A DNA stretch of 64,000 bases from Pseudomonadaceae bacterium (GCA_900766265.1 CAAFUS010000003.1:62001-126000), one strand, 5' to 3'. Shown: positions 27,651-37,379, counted from the stretch's first letter. The notes: generated by a model from the sequence alone, not told the origin. Numbers and translations are program-made.

Positions 27651-28523
27651 ATGAAGAGATCGCCGTCCCTGAGTCAGATTCGCTGGGATCTCGCCCTGCG
27701 CTATCGCCTGATCGAGACGATCGCCTGGTGGGAAGGCCGGCTGACCACGGGCCACCTCATGCAGAGCTTTGGCATCAGCCGACAGCAGGCGTCCAAGGAC
27801 ATCAACACCTACCTGAACGAGCACGCGCCGAAAAACCTTACATATGACCGCCACCTGAAAGGCTACAAGCCGGCCAAGGGCTTCCAGCCGCGGTTCATCG
27901 ACGGTAGTGCCAGCGCCTATCTCCACCTGCTCGACCAGAACCGCGAACGCGCGCCCCACATCGAAGGGCTCGCGCTGGCCTACGCCCATACCGAGCTGCT
28001 CAAGGTGCCCGACCGCAGCATCCGCCCCGAAGTCCTGCGCCCGATTCTCCAGGCCTGCCGGGAAGGCCGGCGCCTGGAGGCCGAGTACATCTCGCTGACC
28101 ACCCCCGAGATCGAGATCCGCGTGATGGCCCCGCACGCGCTGGTCTACACCGGCATGCGGTGGCACGTGCGCGCCTACTGCGAGAAGCACCGCGACTACC
28201 GCGACTTCGTTCTCAGCCGCTTCCGCGGCGAGCCGGACCTGATGGACGAAACCGAGCATCCGCGCGAGGACGACACCGCCTGGAACACCCCGGTGACGGT
28301 GATCATCGAGCCGGACGCGCGCCTGTCCGCCGAGCAGAAGGCGATCATCGAAAGCGACTACGGCATGGAGGACGGCCAGCTACCGGTACACACCCGCGGT
28401 GCGCTGGTGCCGTACGTCCTGCAGCGCTACCGGATCGACCCGAACACCGTCCAGGCCAACGCCATCGCGCAACAGATCCAGGTGCAGAACCTGCAGGCGC
28501 TCAAAGGCTGGCTGTACTCATGA
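27651..28523 (+). CDS. WYL-domain transcriptional regulator (BrxR/CapW-like)
   Basis: 290 residues. N-terminal winged HTH (about 10-75; FGISRQQASKDINTYLNEH and NLTYDRHLKGYKPAKGFQPRF match the BrxR/CapW pattern), a central WYL domain (about 130-205; RVMAPHALVYTGMRWHVRAYC) and a C-terminal WCX-like extension (about 215-285). Such regulators control BREX, CBASS and other phage-defence loci and are thought to sense nucleic acid or nucleotide ligands. Here it stands 220 bp upstream of sbcDC on the same strand, with no defence genes beside it, suggesting a link to DNA-damage or invading-DNA processing. Confidence 0.85.
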   Translation: MKRSPSLSQIRWDLALRYRLIETIAWWEGRLTTGHLMQSFGISRQQASKDINTYLNEHAPKNLTYDRHLKGYKPAKGFQPRFIDGSASAYLHLLDQNRERAPHIEGLALAYAHTELLKVPDRSIRPEVLRPILQACREGRRLEAEYISLTTPEIEIRVMAPHALVYTGMRWHVRAYCEKHRDYRDFVLSRFRGEPDLMDETEHPREDDTAWNTPVTVIIEPDARLSAEQKAIIESDYGMEDGQLPVHTRGALVPYVLQRYRIDPNTVQANAIAQQIQVQNLQALKGWLYS

Positions 28524-28743
28524 AAGGTGCAGTGAACCTCCGCGCCAGGACGACCGCACTCCGTGGGAGTGGCACTGACCGCGTGTCAGCCGCATCCCAA
28601 ACCGAAGAGCTGCAGCAGCCCCAAGCGCGAACCACGCGCAAGAGCCCGGCGCTCGGACAACCGCTCCTACCAGTGGCTGCATCGTTTTCACGGCTACCGC
28701 TCAGCGACGGTCGCCGTCCATCCATTCAAGAAAGCCCACCGCC

Positions 28744-29979
28744 ATGCGCCTGATTCACACCTCCGACTGGCACCTCGGCCAGACCCTCCACGGCCAGGAC
28801 CGCGACTACGAGCACGCGCGATTCCTCGCCTGGCTGCTCGAGCAGCTGGTCCAGCAGCGGCCCGACGCCCTGCTCATCGCCGGCGACATCTTCGACACGG
28901 TCAACCCGCCGCTCAAGGCCCAGGAGCGCCTCTACGACTTCATCGTCCGTGCCCACGAGCAGCTGCCGCAGCTGGATATCGTGATGATCGCCGGCAACCA
29001 CGACTCCGGCGGGCGCATCGAGCTGCCCGGGCCGCTGATGAAACGCCTCAACGCCCACGCCATTGGCCGCATCAGCTGGGTCGCGGAAAACCAGCTCGAC
29101 CACGGACGGCTGCTGGTACCGCTGCACGATGCCAAGGGACAGGTTGCCGGCTGGTGCCTGGCGTTGCCTTTCCTGCGCCCGGCGGAAGTCACCGGTGGCG
29201 ACGCGGGCGAGGACTACATGCTCGGCATCCGCCAGGTACACCAGCACCTGATCGCTGCGGCCGAAGCCCGGCGCCAGCCCGGCCAGGCGCTGATCGCCAT
29301 GAGTCATGCGCACATGGCCGGCGGTGCGGTATCCGAGGATTCGGAGCGCAACATCGTCATCGGCAATGCCGAGGCGCTGCCGGCGAGCCTGTTCCCCGAG
29401 CCCATCGCCTACGTCGCCCTCGGCCACCTGCACAAACCGCAGCGGGTCGCCGGCCAAGAGCGTATCCGCTACAGCGGCTCGCCCCTGCCGCTGTCGTTCG
29501 GCGAGATCAACTACCCGCACCAGGTGCTGCTGGTGAGCTTCGACGGCGACCGGCTCGCCAGCGTCGAGCCCCTGCCGGTGCCCCGCGCAGTGGAGATGAT
29601 CCGCATCGGCCGCGCGCCGCTGGCCGAGGTGATCGGCCAGCTGGAAGCCCTGCCGCCGGTGGGCCTGTTCGCCGAGAACCTGCCCTGGCTGGAAGTGCGC
29701 GTGCAGCTCGACGAGCCGTTGCCGGACCTGCGCCAGCGCATCGAAACGGCGATCGCCGGTAAGGCCTGCCGGCTGGTGCGCATCGCCAGCGAATACCGGG
29801 GCGCACGGGGCGAGGCTGAATCCGAGGTGCTGCTCGGCCTCGACCAGATCACCCCACAGGAACTCTTCGCCCGGGCCTGGGAAGAACAGTTCGGCAACCC
29901 GCCCGACGAACAGGCGCTGGACGACTTCGCCAGCCTGCTGCAGCAGGTCGAGTTCGCCGGTGAAGGAGACGCCCGATGA
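28744..29979 (+). CDS. sbcD: SbcD nuclease subunit of the SbcCD (Mre11-Rad50-like) complex
   Basis: 411 residues. Calcineurin-like phosphoesterase motifs of Mre11/SbcD are present: TSDWHLGQ (motif I), GDIFD (II), GNHDS (III), MSHAHM and LGHLHKPQ (IV/V). With SbcC it cleaves hairpins and protein-blocked DNA ends. Its TGA overlaps the ATG of sbcC by four bases (29976-29979), so the two are translationally coupled. The C-terminal part (from about 300) is the capping and SbcC-binding region. Confidence 0.96.
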   Translation: MRLIHTSDWHLGQTLHGQDRDYEHARFLAWLLEQLVQQRPDALLIAGDIFDTVNPPLKAQERLYDFIVRAHEQLPQLDIVMIAGNHDSGGRIELPGPLMKRLNAHAIGRISWVAENQLDHGRLLVPLHDAKGQVAGWCLALPFLRPAEVTGGDAGEDYMLGIRQVHQHLIAAAEARRQPGQALIAMSHAHMAGGAVSEDSERNIVIGNAEALPASLFPEPIAYVALGHLHKPQRVAGQERIRYSGSPLPLSFGEINYPHQVLLVSFDGDRLASVEPLPVPRAVEMIRIGRAPLAEVIGQLEALPPVGLFAENLPWLEVRVQLDEPLPDLRQRIETAIAGKACRLVRIASEYRGARGEAESEVLLGLDQITPQELFARAWEEQFGNPPDEQALDDFASLLQQVEFAGEGDAR

Positions 29980-32900
29980 AGATCCTCGCCATTCGCCTGA
30001 AGAACCTCGCCTCGCTGGCCGGGGAACAGGTCATTGATTTCACCGCCGAACCCTTGGCTAGCGCGGGTCTGTTCGCCATCACCGGGCCCACCGGCGCGGG
30101 CAAGAGCACCATCCTCGATGCGTTGTGCCTCGCGTTGTTCGGCAGTACGCCGCGGTTGGAAGACGTAGGCACTCAAGGCAAGGTTCCGGACGGCAGCGAC
30201 GAGATAGGCAATACAGACGAGCGCAACCTGCTACGTCGCGGTTGCAGCAGCGGCTATGCAGAGGTCGATTTTGTCGGCGTCGACGGCCATCGCTACCGCG
30301 CCCGCTGGGAAGTCAAACGGGCCCGCGAGAAGGTCGACGGCCGCCTGCAGGCCAGCAGCCAGAGCCTGCTGAATCTGGACAGCGAACAGCTCCTGGCCAG
30401 CGGCAAGAAACGTGAATTCAAGGAACTGCTCGAAGCCAAGCTCGGGCTGACCCTGCCCCAGTTCACCCGAGCCGTGCTGCTGGCCCAGAGCGAGTTTTCC
30501 GCCTTTCTCAAGGCCGACGACAACGACCGCGGCACCCTCCTGGAAAAGCTCACCGACACCGGCCTCTACAGCCGGCTCGGCCAGGCGGCTTTCGACGCGG
30601 CCAAGCGCGCCCGCGAAGCACTCGCCACCCTGCAGCAGCAGGCCGGCGGCGTGCAGCCCCTGGACGCCGAGGCGCGCCAGGTGCTGGAAGCGCAACACCA
30701 GTCGCAACAGACCGAACTCAAGGCCCTGCAAGCGCAGCTCGACGCGCTCAAGCATCAGCGCCAGTGGCTCGTGGACCTCGCACGCCTGCAGGGCGAGCGC
30801 GACAAGGCGCGGCACCAGCTCGCCGAGGCCGAAGCCGAGCAGGAAGGCCTCGCAGACGCCCGACGCATCCTCGGGTTGTTCGAGCAGCTGGCACCGCAAC
30901 GCCATCGTTTCCTCCGCGAGCGCGAACTGGCCCCGCTGCTGGCGAAGGTCGACGAAACCCTGGCCCGCCACGGCCGTGAGCACGCGGCAGTAACGGAACG
31001 GCTCAAGGAACTGGAGCGCGCCTGCCAGGCCTCGACCGAGGCGCTCAAGGCCGCCGAACAGGCCATCAGGACCGCAGAGCCGGCGCTTTCCCGAGCACGC
31101 AGCGAAGAGGAGCGCCTGAGCCATCTCGGCAATGACCTGCGTGAAGCCCGCGGACAGGCCGAACAGGCCGAGGCGGCGAGCCAGGCCGGCGAGACGACGC
31201 TGGCCCAGCTGCGCCAGCAGCAGGAGCAGACGGCGGTACAGCTCGACGCCCTTACCGGCCAGCTCGCCCGCAGCGCCGAGCTGCAGCCGCTCTGCGCAGC
31301 CTGGAGCGGCTACCGGCCGCGCCTGCAGCAGGCCGTGCAGATCGCCGCCCGTCTGCGCCAGGGCCGCGCGGAACTGCCGGCCCTGGAAACCGCTGCCCAG
31401 GCGGCCGAAACCGGACAAGCCAGGGCGCGTCGCGTGCTCGATGAACTGCAGGCGCAGATCGGCGGCGAGACGGGCCTGGGCGAACAGCTGGCGCACCTCA
31501 ACGGCCAGCTCCAATCCTGGCGCGAAGCCGAACGCCAGTTCGAAAGCCTGCACCACCTCTGGTCGCGCCAGCAGCAGCTCGCCACCCAACAGCGAACCCT
31601 GGACAGCGACCAGAGCCGCCAGCAGGCCGAACTCGACGCACTGACCCAGGCCGGCAAGCTCGCCCGCAGCGAACGCGACGATGCGGAGAAGGCGCTCAAG
31701 CTGGTGCAGGCAGTGCTGGATCGCCAGCGTCTGGCACGCAGCGCCAACGTCGAAGCCCTGCGTGCGGCGCTGGTGCCGGGAGAACCCTGCAGTGTCTGCG
31801 GAAGCCCCGAGCACCCCTGGCACGACGGCACGGCCCTGCTCGCCGCCCTCGATCAGCAGGACGAGCAGGAAGTCGAGCGGGCGCAGCGGCAGCTCAAGGC
31901 TCAGGACGAAAAGCTCCAGGCCCTGCGCGACCAGCACATCACCCTGACCACCGGGCTCAAGCAGAACGCCCAGCGCCAGGCGGAAATCGCCGAGGAACGG
32001 GCCCGACTGGAGCCGCAACTGGCGGCCCTGCCCAACCATGCCGAGCTGCTGGCCCAGCCGGATACGGAACGCCCGTCCTGGCTCGACGGGCGGATCGCGA
32101 CATTGCGGCAGGAGATCGCCGCCGCCAATGCCCGCCAGCGCGAGCTGCTCGGGCTGCAGCAGCGCAGCGAAACACTGCACCGCGACTGGCAACACGCCCG
32201 CGAAGCCTGCGCCCGGGCCACCCAGGCACTGGCGGTGCAGCGCGACGCCATCGAACGCGACCACCAGCGGCTCGAAGAGGAGCTGGCCGAATTCGCAGGC
32301 CTAATGCCCGCCGCCCTGCTGGATCGCTGGCACGAGGCACCCGCCGAGACCTTCATGCAGCTGGACGGCCAGGTCGAGGCGCGGCGCCAGCAGATCGACC
32401 AGCACGCGGCATTGGCCGGAGAACGGCAACAGCGCCAGGCCGCGCTGGAGCGCGAGCAGCTGCAGCAGCAACATCGCCTCGACCAGCACAAGGCGTGCAG
32501 CACCCGCCTCGCCGAACTGGAAAGCCGCGAGCACGCCTGCCGCGAAAGCCTGCGCCACTGTCTGGGCGAGTACCCCAGCGCCCAGGCGTGGCAGCAGCGG
32601 CTCGAGGCCGCGATCCAGGCCGCACGGCAACAACAGGCCGAGGTGGACAGGCAGCTCAACGAGGCGCGCGTCGAGCTGACCCGGCTCGCCGGCGAGCAGC
32701 AGAATTGCAGTCAGCGCCGCGATGAACTGCTGGCCGAGCGCAGCACGCTCACCGAAGAACTCGCCGCCTGGCGCGCCGCGCACCCCGACCTGGACGATGC
32801 GACCCTGGCGCAGCTGCTGCAGCTGGACGACGCGCTACTGGCCGAAGCGCGCGAGCGGCTGCGGGCCAACAGCGAACAGCTGGCCCGCCGTCGCGAACGC

Positions 32901-33629
32901 CTGGACGGCTGCGAGCAACGGCTCATGGCCCATCGCGCCGAACAGCCGGACGTCACGGAGGCAGAGACCCTGGAAGAACAATTGAATGCCCAGCTCGCCC
33001 AGTGCGAGCAGGCCGAGCAGAGCTGCACCGAGACCCGCGCCGCCCTGCTCGACGACGATCGGCGGCGCCAACAAAGCGAGGCGCTGCTCACGCAGATCGC
33101 CGACGCGACCGCCGAAAGCCAGCGCTGGGGCCGTATCGCCGCGCTGATCGGCTCGAGCGACGGCGGCGCCTTCCGCAAGATCGCCCAGGCCTACAACCTC
33201 GACCTCCTGGTGCAGCACGCCAACGTGCAGCTGCGCCAGCTGGCGCGCCGCTACCGGCTCAAACGCGGCGGCAGCCCGCTGGGGCTTCTGGTGATGGACA
33301 CGGAGATGGGCGACGAGCTGCGCTCGGTGCATTCGCTGTCGGGCGGCGAGACCTTCCTCGTCTCGCTGGCGCTCGCGCTGGGCCTGGCGTCGATGGCCTC
33401 GAGCAAGCTCAGGATCGAGTCGCTGTTCATCGACGAGGGCTTCGGCAGCCTCGACCCCGAATCGCTGCAGATCGCCATGGACGCGCTGGATTCGCTGCAA
33501 GCCCAGGGACGCAAGGTGGCGGTGATTTCACACGTGGCGGAAATGCACGAGCGCATTCCGGTACAGATCCAGGTGCAGCGCCAGGGCAACGGTCAGAGCG
33601 GATTGAGGATCGTGGGCAGCGGCGCCTAG
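29976..33629 (+). CDS. sbcC: SbcC, SMC-like ATPase subunit of SbcCD
   Basis: 1217 residues, full length. Walker A GPTGAGKST (37-45) at the N-terminus, long coiled coils, a central zinc hook with Cys605 and Cys608 (CSVC), second coiled-coil arm, then the ABC signature (SLSGGETFLVSLALALGL) and Walker B (LFIDEGFGSLD) near the C-terminus. The ATPase drives DNA-end tethering and activates SbcD. A short palindrome GGCGCCTAGGCGCC surrounds its stop codon. Confidence 0.96.
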   Translation: MKILAIRLKNLASLAGEQVIDFTAEPLASAGLFAITGPTGAGKSTILDALCLALFGSTPRLEDVGTQGKVPDGSDEIGNTDERNLLRRGCSSGYAEVDFVGVDGHRYRARWEVKRAREKVDGRLQASSQSLLNLDSEQLLASGKKREFKELLEAKLGLTLPQFTRAVLLAQSEFSAFLKADDNDRGTLLEKLTDTGLYSRLGQAAFDAAKRAREALATLQQQAGGVQPLDAEARQVLEAQHQSQQTELKALQAQLDALKHQRQWLVDLARLQGERDKARHQLAEAEAEQEGLADARRILGLFEQLAPQRHRFLRERELAPLLAKVDETLARHGREHAAVTERLKELERACQASTEALKAAEQAIRTAEPALSRARSEEERLSHLGNDLREARGQAEQAEAASQAGETTLAQLRQQQEQTAVQLDALTGQLARSAELQPLCAAWSGYRPRLQQAVQIAARLRQGRAELPALETAAQAAETGQARARRVLDELQAQIGGETGLGEQLAHLNGQLQSWREAERQFESLHHLWSRQQQLATQQRTLDSDQSRQQAELDALTQAGKLARSERDDAEKALKLVQAVLDRQRLARSANVEALRAALVPGEPCSVCGSPEHPWHDGTALLAALDQQDEQEVERAQRQLKAQDEKLQALRDQHITLTTGLKQNAQRQAEIAEERARLEPQLAALPNHAELLAQPDTERPSWLDGRIATLRQEIAAANARQRELLGLQQRSETLHRDWQHAREACARATQALAVQRDAIERDHQRLEEELAEFAGLMPAALLDRWHEAPAETFMQLDGQVEARRQQIDQHAALAGERQQRQAALEREQLQQQHRLDQHKACSTRLAELESREHACRESLRHCLGEYPSAQAWQQRLEAAIQAARQQQAEVDRQLNEARVELTRLAGEQQNCSQRRDELLAERSTLTEELAAWRAAHPDLDDATLAQLLQLDDALLAEARERLRANSEQLARRRERLDGCEQRLMAHRAEQPDVTEAETLEEQLNAQLAQCEQAEQSCTETRAALLDDDRRRQQSEALLTQIADATAESQRWGRIAALIGSSDGGAFRKIAQAYNLDLLVQHANVQLRQLARRYRLKRGGSPLGLLVMDTEMGDELRSVHSLSGGETFLVSLALALGLASMASSKLRIESLFIDEGFGSLDPESLQIAMDALDSLQAQGRKVAVISHVAEMHERIPVQIQVQRQGNGQSGLRIVGSGA

Positions 33630-33652
33630 GCGCCCTGCCCGTTGGAGGGGGA

Positions 33653-34186
33653 TCAGCGCAGGAATGGCAGCATGCCCTTGAGCACGTCGTCACGACGCAC
33701 GTAGTGGTGCCACAGCGCGATGGCGGCGTGGCCGAGGATCAGGGCGAACAGCAGGTACTGGCTGATCAGGTGAACCTCCTTCGCGATGCCCCGCACGTCC
33801 GACGACAACGGCAGCGGACCGATCTCCACCAGCCAGAACAGGCTGAACGGCCGGCTGCCGAACATCAGCCCGGAAATCGGCATTACCAGCATCAGCAGGT
33901 AGAGCAGGCCATGGCCGACCTTGGCGGCGCGCTGCTGGGCGATCGACTCTTCCGGCTTGAGCGCCTGGGCCGGCACCTTGCGGCCCCGGTAGCACAGCCG
34001 CAGCACGGTCAGCGCCAGCACCGTCACGCCCAGGGATTTGTGCAGAGTGAAGACCTCGCCCCGGCCGCCTAGCAGGTTTCCGAAAACCAGGCCGCTGCCA
34101 TAGGGCAAGGCGATGATCAGCAGCACCAGCAGCGCGCTGATCCAGTGAAAGCCGATCTGGGTGGCGGTGTAACGCGGCAATTGCAT
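33653..34186 (-). CDS. Cytochrome b561 (di-haem membrane cytochrome)
   Basis: 177 residues from ATG at 34186 (AAGGA six bases before), preferred to a TTG six bases upstream. Four membrane spans; His residues in IGFHWISA, TLHKSLG, KVGHGLLY and ISQYLLFALILGHAAIALWHHYV are at the positions expected for two b haems. Bacterial cytochrome b561 moves electrons between quinol and periplasmic acceptors such as superoxide. It is convergent with sbcC, with 23 bp between stops. Confidence 0.92.
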   Translation of the reverse strand: MQLPRYTATQIGFHWISALLVLLIIALPYGSGLVFGNLLGGRGEVFTLHKSLGVTVLALTVLRLCYRGRKVPAQALKPEESIAQQRAAKVGHGLLYLLMLVMPISGLMFGSRPFSLFWLVEIGPLPLSSDVRGIAKEVHLISQYLLFALILGHAAIALWHHYVRRDDVLKGMLPFLR

Positions 34187-34501
34187 GGGCAATCCTTAAT
34201 CGTCATGGCGAGCCGGGCATTGTCTCGCTCCGTACTGACGAGGTGAAGCAAGGCGGCCTTTGCAAGGTGTTTCAGAAGGGAGAGCCGGGTAGGACGAGCC
34301 CGGTAACGCCACTTGTGGCGACGCCGCCGGGGCCGAACGAGACTCACACGAGGGAAGAGCGAACGCTGCGCTCATGGCGCGGCATCGACCCGCCGGCGCT
34401 GCCGGGGGTGCGGGGAAGATAATCAACGGACCTTTCAGCAACCTGTCGGCCTCCAACGGGAAGCACTCACCCCTTGACCACGACCGACAGCGGGAGAACC
34501 A
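34187..34501. other. Intergenic region between cytochrome b561 and PhyH-type genes
   Basis: 315 bases between two divergent genes. An Arg-rich open frame on the minus strand (34347 towards 34117) overlaps the cytochrome start and has no family features. No convincing dyad, riboswitch or further gene was seen. Confidence 0.4.
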
Positions 34502-35263
34502 GTGACACCTTCGGGCCCACCCATCGCCGCAGGCCTGGACGCCCTGCACCGCGACGGCTTCGTCCTGCTGCGCGGCGTGCTCGACGCCGGCCGGATCGCC
34601 GAGCTGCATGCGGCGATCGACGCCCTGCGCCCCCAGCACTGGGACTACACCGGCCTAGTCGATCACTACAAATGCGTGTTCAACCGCGACCCGCTGTGGC
34701 TGCCTTACCTCGACCTGCCCGGCGTGATCGAACTGGCCGAGGCCGCGCTCGGCGCCGACTGCCACGTGATCGGCCAGACCGCCTGGCGCTGCCATCCGGG
34801 CTTCATCGGCGGCGACCTGCACCAGGACTACCAGGTGATGGAGCTGCCCGAATCCCTGCTGGCGGACTCCGGCTTTCGCGTGCCGATGCAGATTCTCACC
34901 GCCCACCTATTCATCGACAGGATCACCGAAGACCTCTGCCCGACCTGCGTGATTCCCGGCAGCCACCGGGCCGGTCGTGCCCCGGCCGAGGGTGAGACCC
35001 ACTGGCGCGGCCGGGCGGCCGAACCCGTACTCTGCGACGCCGGCGACGTGCTGCTGTTTCGCAGCGACCTCTGGCACGCCGGCAGCCGCAACCTCAGCGG
35101 CGACCGCATCCGCTACCTGCTGCAGGTCCACTACGGCCGGCGCATGGTGGCGCAGAAATTCTCGCCGTATCTGCAATGGCGCTTCGATCCTCGTGTACTC
35201 GCCGCCGCCACGCCGCGTCAGCGCCGACTGCTGGGCGATCACGAACCCTCCGAATACGACTGA
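34502..35263 (+). CDS. Phytanoyl-CoA dioxygenase (PhyH) family protein
   Basis: 253 residues from GTG at 34502, with GGGAGAA before it. 2-oxoglutarate/Fe(II) dioxygenase fold: the metal-binding pair in GGDLHQDYQ, a distal His in SDLWHAGSRN, and Arg in DRIRYLLQVHYG that would hold the 2-oxoglutarate carboxylate. IPGSHRAG is a family landmark. The substrate is unknown; PhyH-type proteins in bacteria hydroxylate many small molecules. The neighbours do not suggest a pathway. Confidence 0.85.
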   Translation: MTPSGPPIAAGLDALHRDGFVLLRGVLDAGRIAELHAAIDALRPQHWDYTGLVDHYKCVFNRDPLWLPYLDLPGVIELAEAALGADCHVIGQTAWRCHPGFIGGDLHQDYQVMELPESLLADSGFRVPMQILTAHLFIDRITEDLCPTCVIPGSHRAGRAPAEGETHWRGRAAEPVLCDAGDVLLFRSDLWHAGSRNLSGDRIRYLLQVHYGRRMVAQKFSPYLQWRFDPRVLAAATPRQRRLLGDHEPSEYD

Positions 35264-35336
35264 GGCGTGCGTTCGCCAGCGAGGCGGTCAATCCACTACA
35301 GTTAGCGAACCCCCGCCCTTTACGAGTTTCAATGCA

Positions 35337-35819
35337 ATGCTATTAGGAAGCGCAGAACTGTCCATGACCGTGCTGATGACCCCGGATCAGGCCAACTTTT
35401 CCGGCAACGTGCACGGCGGAACGCTGCTCAAGTACATGGACGAAGTGGCCTATGCCTGTGCCAGCCGCTACGCCGGCCACTACGTGGTCACGCTGTCGGT
35501 CGACCAGGTCAACTTCCGCCAGCCGGTCCACGTCGGCGAGCTGGTGACTTTCCTTGCCTCGGTCAACTACACCGGCAACACCTCGATGGAGGTCGGTATC
35601 AAGGTGATCACCGAACACATCCGCGAGAAGACCGTGCGTCACACCAACAGCTGTTTCTTCACCATGGTGGCGATGGACGCCGACGGCAAGCCGACCGCGG
35701 TTCCCCCGCTGGAGCCGCAGACGCCGGACCAGAAGCGCCGCTTCGCCCAGGCGCAGCAGCGTCGGCAGATCCGCCAGGAACTCGAAGCGCGTTACCGCGC
35801 GCTGAAAGACGCCTACTGA
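35337..35819 (+). CDS. Acyl-CoA thioesterase, hotdog fold (YciA/BFIT-like)
   Basis: 160 residues from ATG at 35337; the long reading upstream overlaps the PhyH gene. Hotdog thioesterase: MTPDQANFSGNVHGGTLLKYMDE carries the HGG..L...DE active-site helix with its catalytic Asp, and VDQVNFRQPVHVGE is the second conserved block. The C-terminal 30 residues are a charged helix. It hydrolyses acyl-CoA in the cytoplasm. Its stop overlaps the 3' end of the convergent cytochrome c gene by a few bases. Confidence 0.9.
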   Translation: MLLGSAELSMTVLMTPDQANFSGNVHGGTLLKYMDEVAYACASRYAGHYVVTLSVDQVNFRQPVHVGELVTFLASVNYTGNTSMEVGIKVITEHIREKTVRHTNSCFFTMVAMDADGKPTAVPPLEPQTPDQKRRFAQAQQRRQIRQELEARYRALKDAY

Positions 35820-36446
35820 GCCGCCACCGACAGCTGCGAGAGGTAGGCCGCCACCGCGGCGATGTCCTGCTCCGACAGGATCGCTGCGATGGGCAGCATT
35901 GGCGACCCGGCACGGCTCGGGTCCTTGTTGCGAAACCGGGTCAGGGTGCGCTGCAGATACTCGGCCGGCTGGCCGGCCAGCCGCGGCGCGCTTTCCTGGC
36001 CTTGGGCACGCGCCGTGGCAGGCGATGCAGGTGTTCTTGAACACCGCGGCGCCCTTGAGGCTCAGCGCCGGGTCGACATCATGAAGCTTGGGTTTGACGG
36101 TTTGCTGACTGAAGTACACGGCGATGTTGACCCGCTCCTCCAGCGAAAGGATCTGCGCCAGCTGCGACATCACATAGTCGCTGCGCTGGCCATCGGCGAA
36201 CTTCTCGAACGAACTGAACAGGTAGCGCGGGTTCTGGCCGGCCAGGTTCGGGATGTGCTCGCGCTTGCTGTTGCCGTCGCTGCCGTGGCAATGGCCACAC
36301 AGCACGATGCGCTCCTGCCCGGCGGCATAGGCCTGCTGGCGAAGCGTGTCGTCGGCCATCAGGGCGTTGAATCGGGCAGCAGCCTCCTCGTTGGCATGGG
36401 CCAGGGAAGCCAGGCTGCAGAATAGGGCAAAAAACACGAAGCGCAT
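35813..36446 (-). pseudogene. Di-haem cytochrome c (c4-like), frameshifted
   Basis: Reading from ATG at 36446 gives a signal peptide (MRFVFFALFCSLASLAHA), a first haem motif CGHCH (Cys50, Cys53, His54) and a second, CIACH (Cys140-His144). Two codons later, near 36008-36013, the frame breaks. The natural continuation (AQGQESAPRLAGQPAEYL ..., ending at a TAG at 35813) is in the other frame and would be restored by two extra bases in the GCGC run. The repaired length is about 211 residues, normal for a cytochrome c4/c553-type electron carrier. Either a real 2-bp deletion or a sequencing error in a GC repeat. Confidence 0.82.
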
Positions 36447-36539
36447 GGGAAAGATCCTGTCGGTACACGTCCATTCTTATGGGCGCGACTCTAAGTCCCT
36501 CTCTGCTCCTGCACGTTGGCGCAGATCAATAAACCATCC

Positions 36540-37256
36540 CTAGAGCCCCAACAGAGGCCTCAGCCGCTCGGCACCCCATACGCTGTGCAGAAAGAGCAGG
36601 TCGATCCAGAACACCTGATGCGCCAGCACGATGAACCAGAACGGCACCTGAAACCCGAGCTTGCGTGTCTTGTGCCGTAGCAGTTGTTGTGCGACCAGCG
36701 CACCAGGCCAGCCGCCAAGCAATTCGAACAGGTGCAGCCTGCTTTCGGGCGTTCGCCAGCGATCTTTCATGGCGCTGTGTTTGTCCCGCCAATACAGCAG
36801 AAAGGTCACCAGGCTCGCCGAGCCATAGATCAGCAGTGCGATTGGCAGCCGGCCGGACTGTAGCGGTGGCAGGCTGCCCCATAGCGGCAATGCGCAAAGC
36901 AGCGCGAAGACCGCCAGCTTGAAGGGAAGGTGCCTCACGCCAGTCGTAAACGAAGAGCGCCGACGCCGCGCCTCGGCTGTCGGCTTGCCGCCTGCCTTGT
37001 TGCGGGCGGACCTGGGCTTCTGGCGAATCTCGGGTTGATCCAGCGCCAGACCGCCGTCGAGCCGCATGTGCTCGGCACGCAGCCGCCCCGTTTCATCGCG
37101 CCCAGGCACGAACAACACCTGATCCCCTGTGACCGGACGCCTGTCCCCTCGCACACTGGAGATATGAACGAAAACCTCGGCGCCGCCATGCTCCGGCCGG
37201 ATGAAACCGAAGCCCTTCTGCTCGTTCCAGGTTTTCAACGTCCCGCGTTGTTCCAT
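36540..37256 (-). CDS. Cold-shock domain plus DUF1294 membrane protein
   Basis: 238 residues from ATG at 37256 (GAGAGCAGG upstream). An N-terminal cold-shock domain (about 1-65; GTLKTWNEQKGFGFIRPE, VFVHISSV) is followed by a basic linker and a DUF1294 region with three or four membrane segments (KDRWRTPESRLHLFELLGGWPGALVAQQ is its hallmark). RNA or ssDNA binding by the soluble part at the membrane is inferred; the family has no defined function. Confidence 0.9.
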   Translation of the reverse strand: MEQRGTLKTWNEQKGFGFIRPEHGGAEVFVHISSVRGDRRPVTGDQVLFVPGRDETGRLRAEHMRLDGGLALDQPEIRQKPRSARNKAGGKPTAEARRRRSSFTTGVRHLPFKLAVFALLCALPLWGSLPPLQSGRLPIALLIYGSASLVTFLLYWRDKHSAMKDRWRTPESRLHLFELLGGWPGALVAQQLLRHKTRKLGFQVPFWFIVLAHQVFWIDLLFLHSVWGAERLRPLLGL

Positions 37257-37335
37257 GCCCTGCTCTCGCCACGCAAAGACGGCGATGCTAGCAAGCACCA
37301 CGGCCACAACCCCATCGCCCGTACAAACGCCAGAC

Positions 37336-37363
37336 AAAAAAAGGGCGCCCTATGGCGCCCTTT
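37336..37363 (-). terminator. Rho-independent terminator of the repeat-protein gene
   Basis: AAAGGGCGCC and GGCGCCCTTT form a 10-bp stem with a 4-base loop, followed on the minus strand by a run of seven T. It lies 17 bp after the stop of the repeat-protein gene. Confidence 0.9.
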
Positions 37364-37379
37364 GGCAACGCAGCATGCG

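Noticed and set aside
30231..32264. Long minus-strand frame within sbcC
   Set aside because: Mirror of the SbcC coiled coil; Leu/Gln/Gly-rich with no conserved pattern.
34117..34347. Arg-rich small frame upstream of cytochrome b561
   Set aside because: Overlaps the cytochrome start in another frame and shows no conserved pattern.
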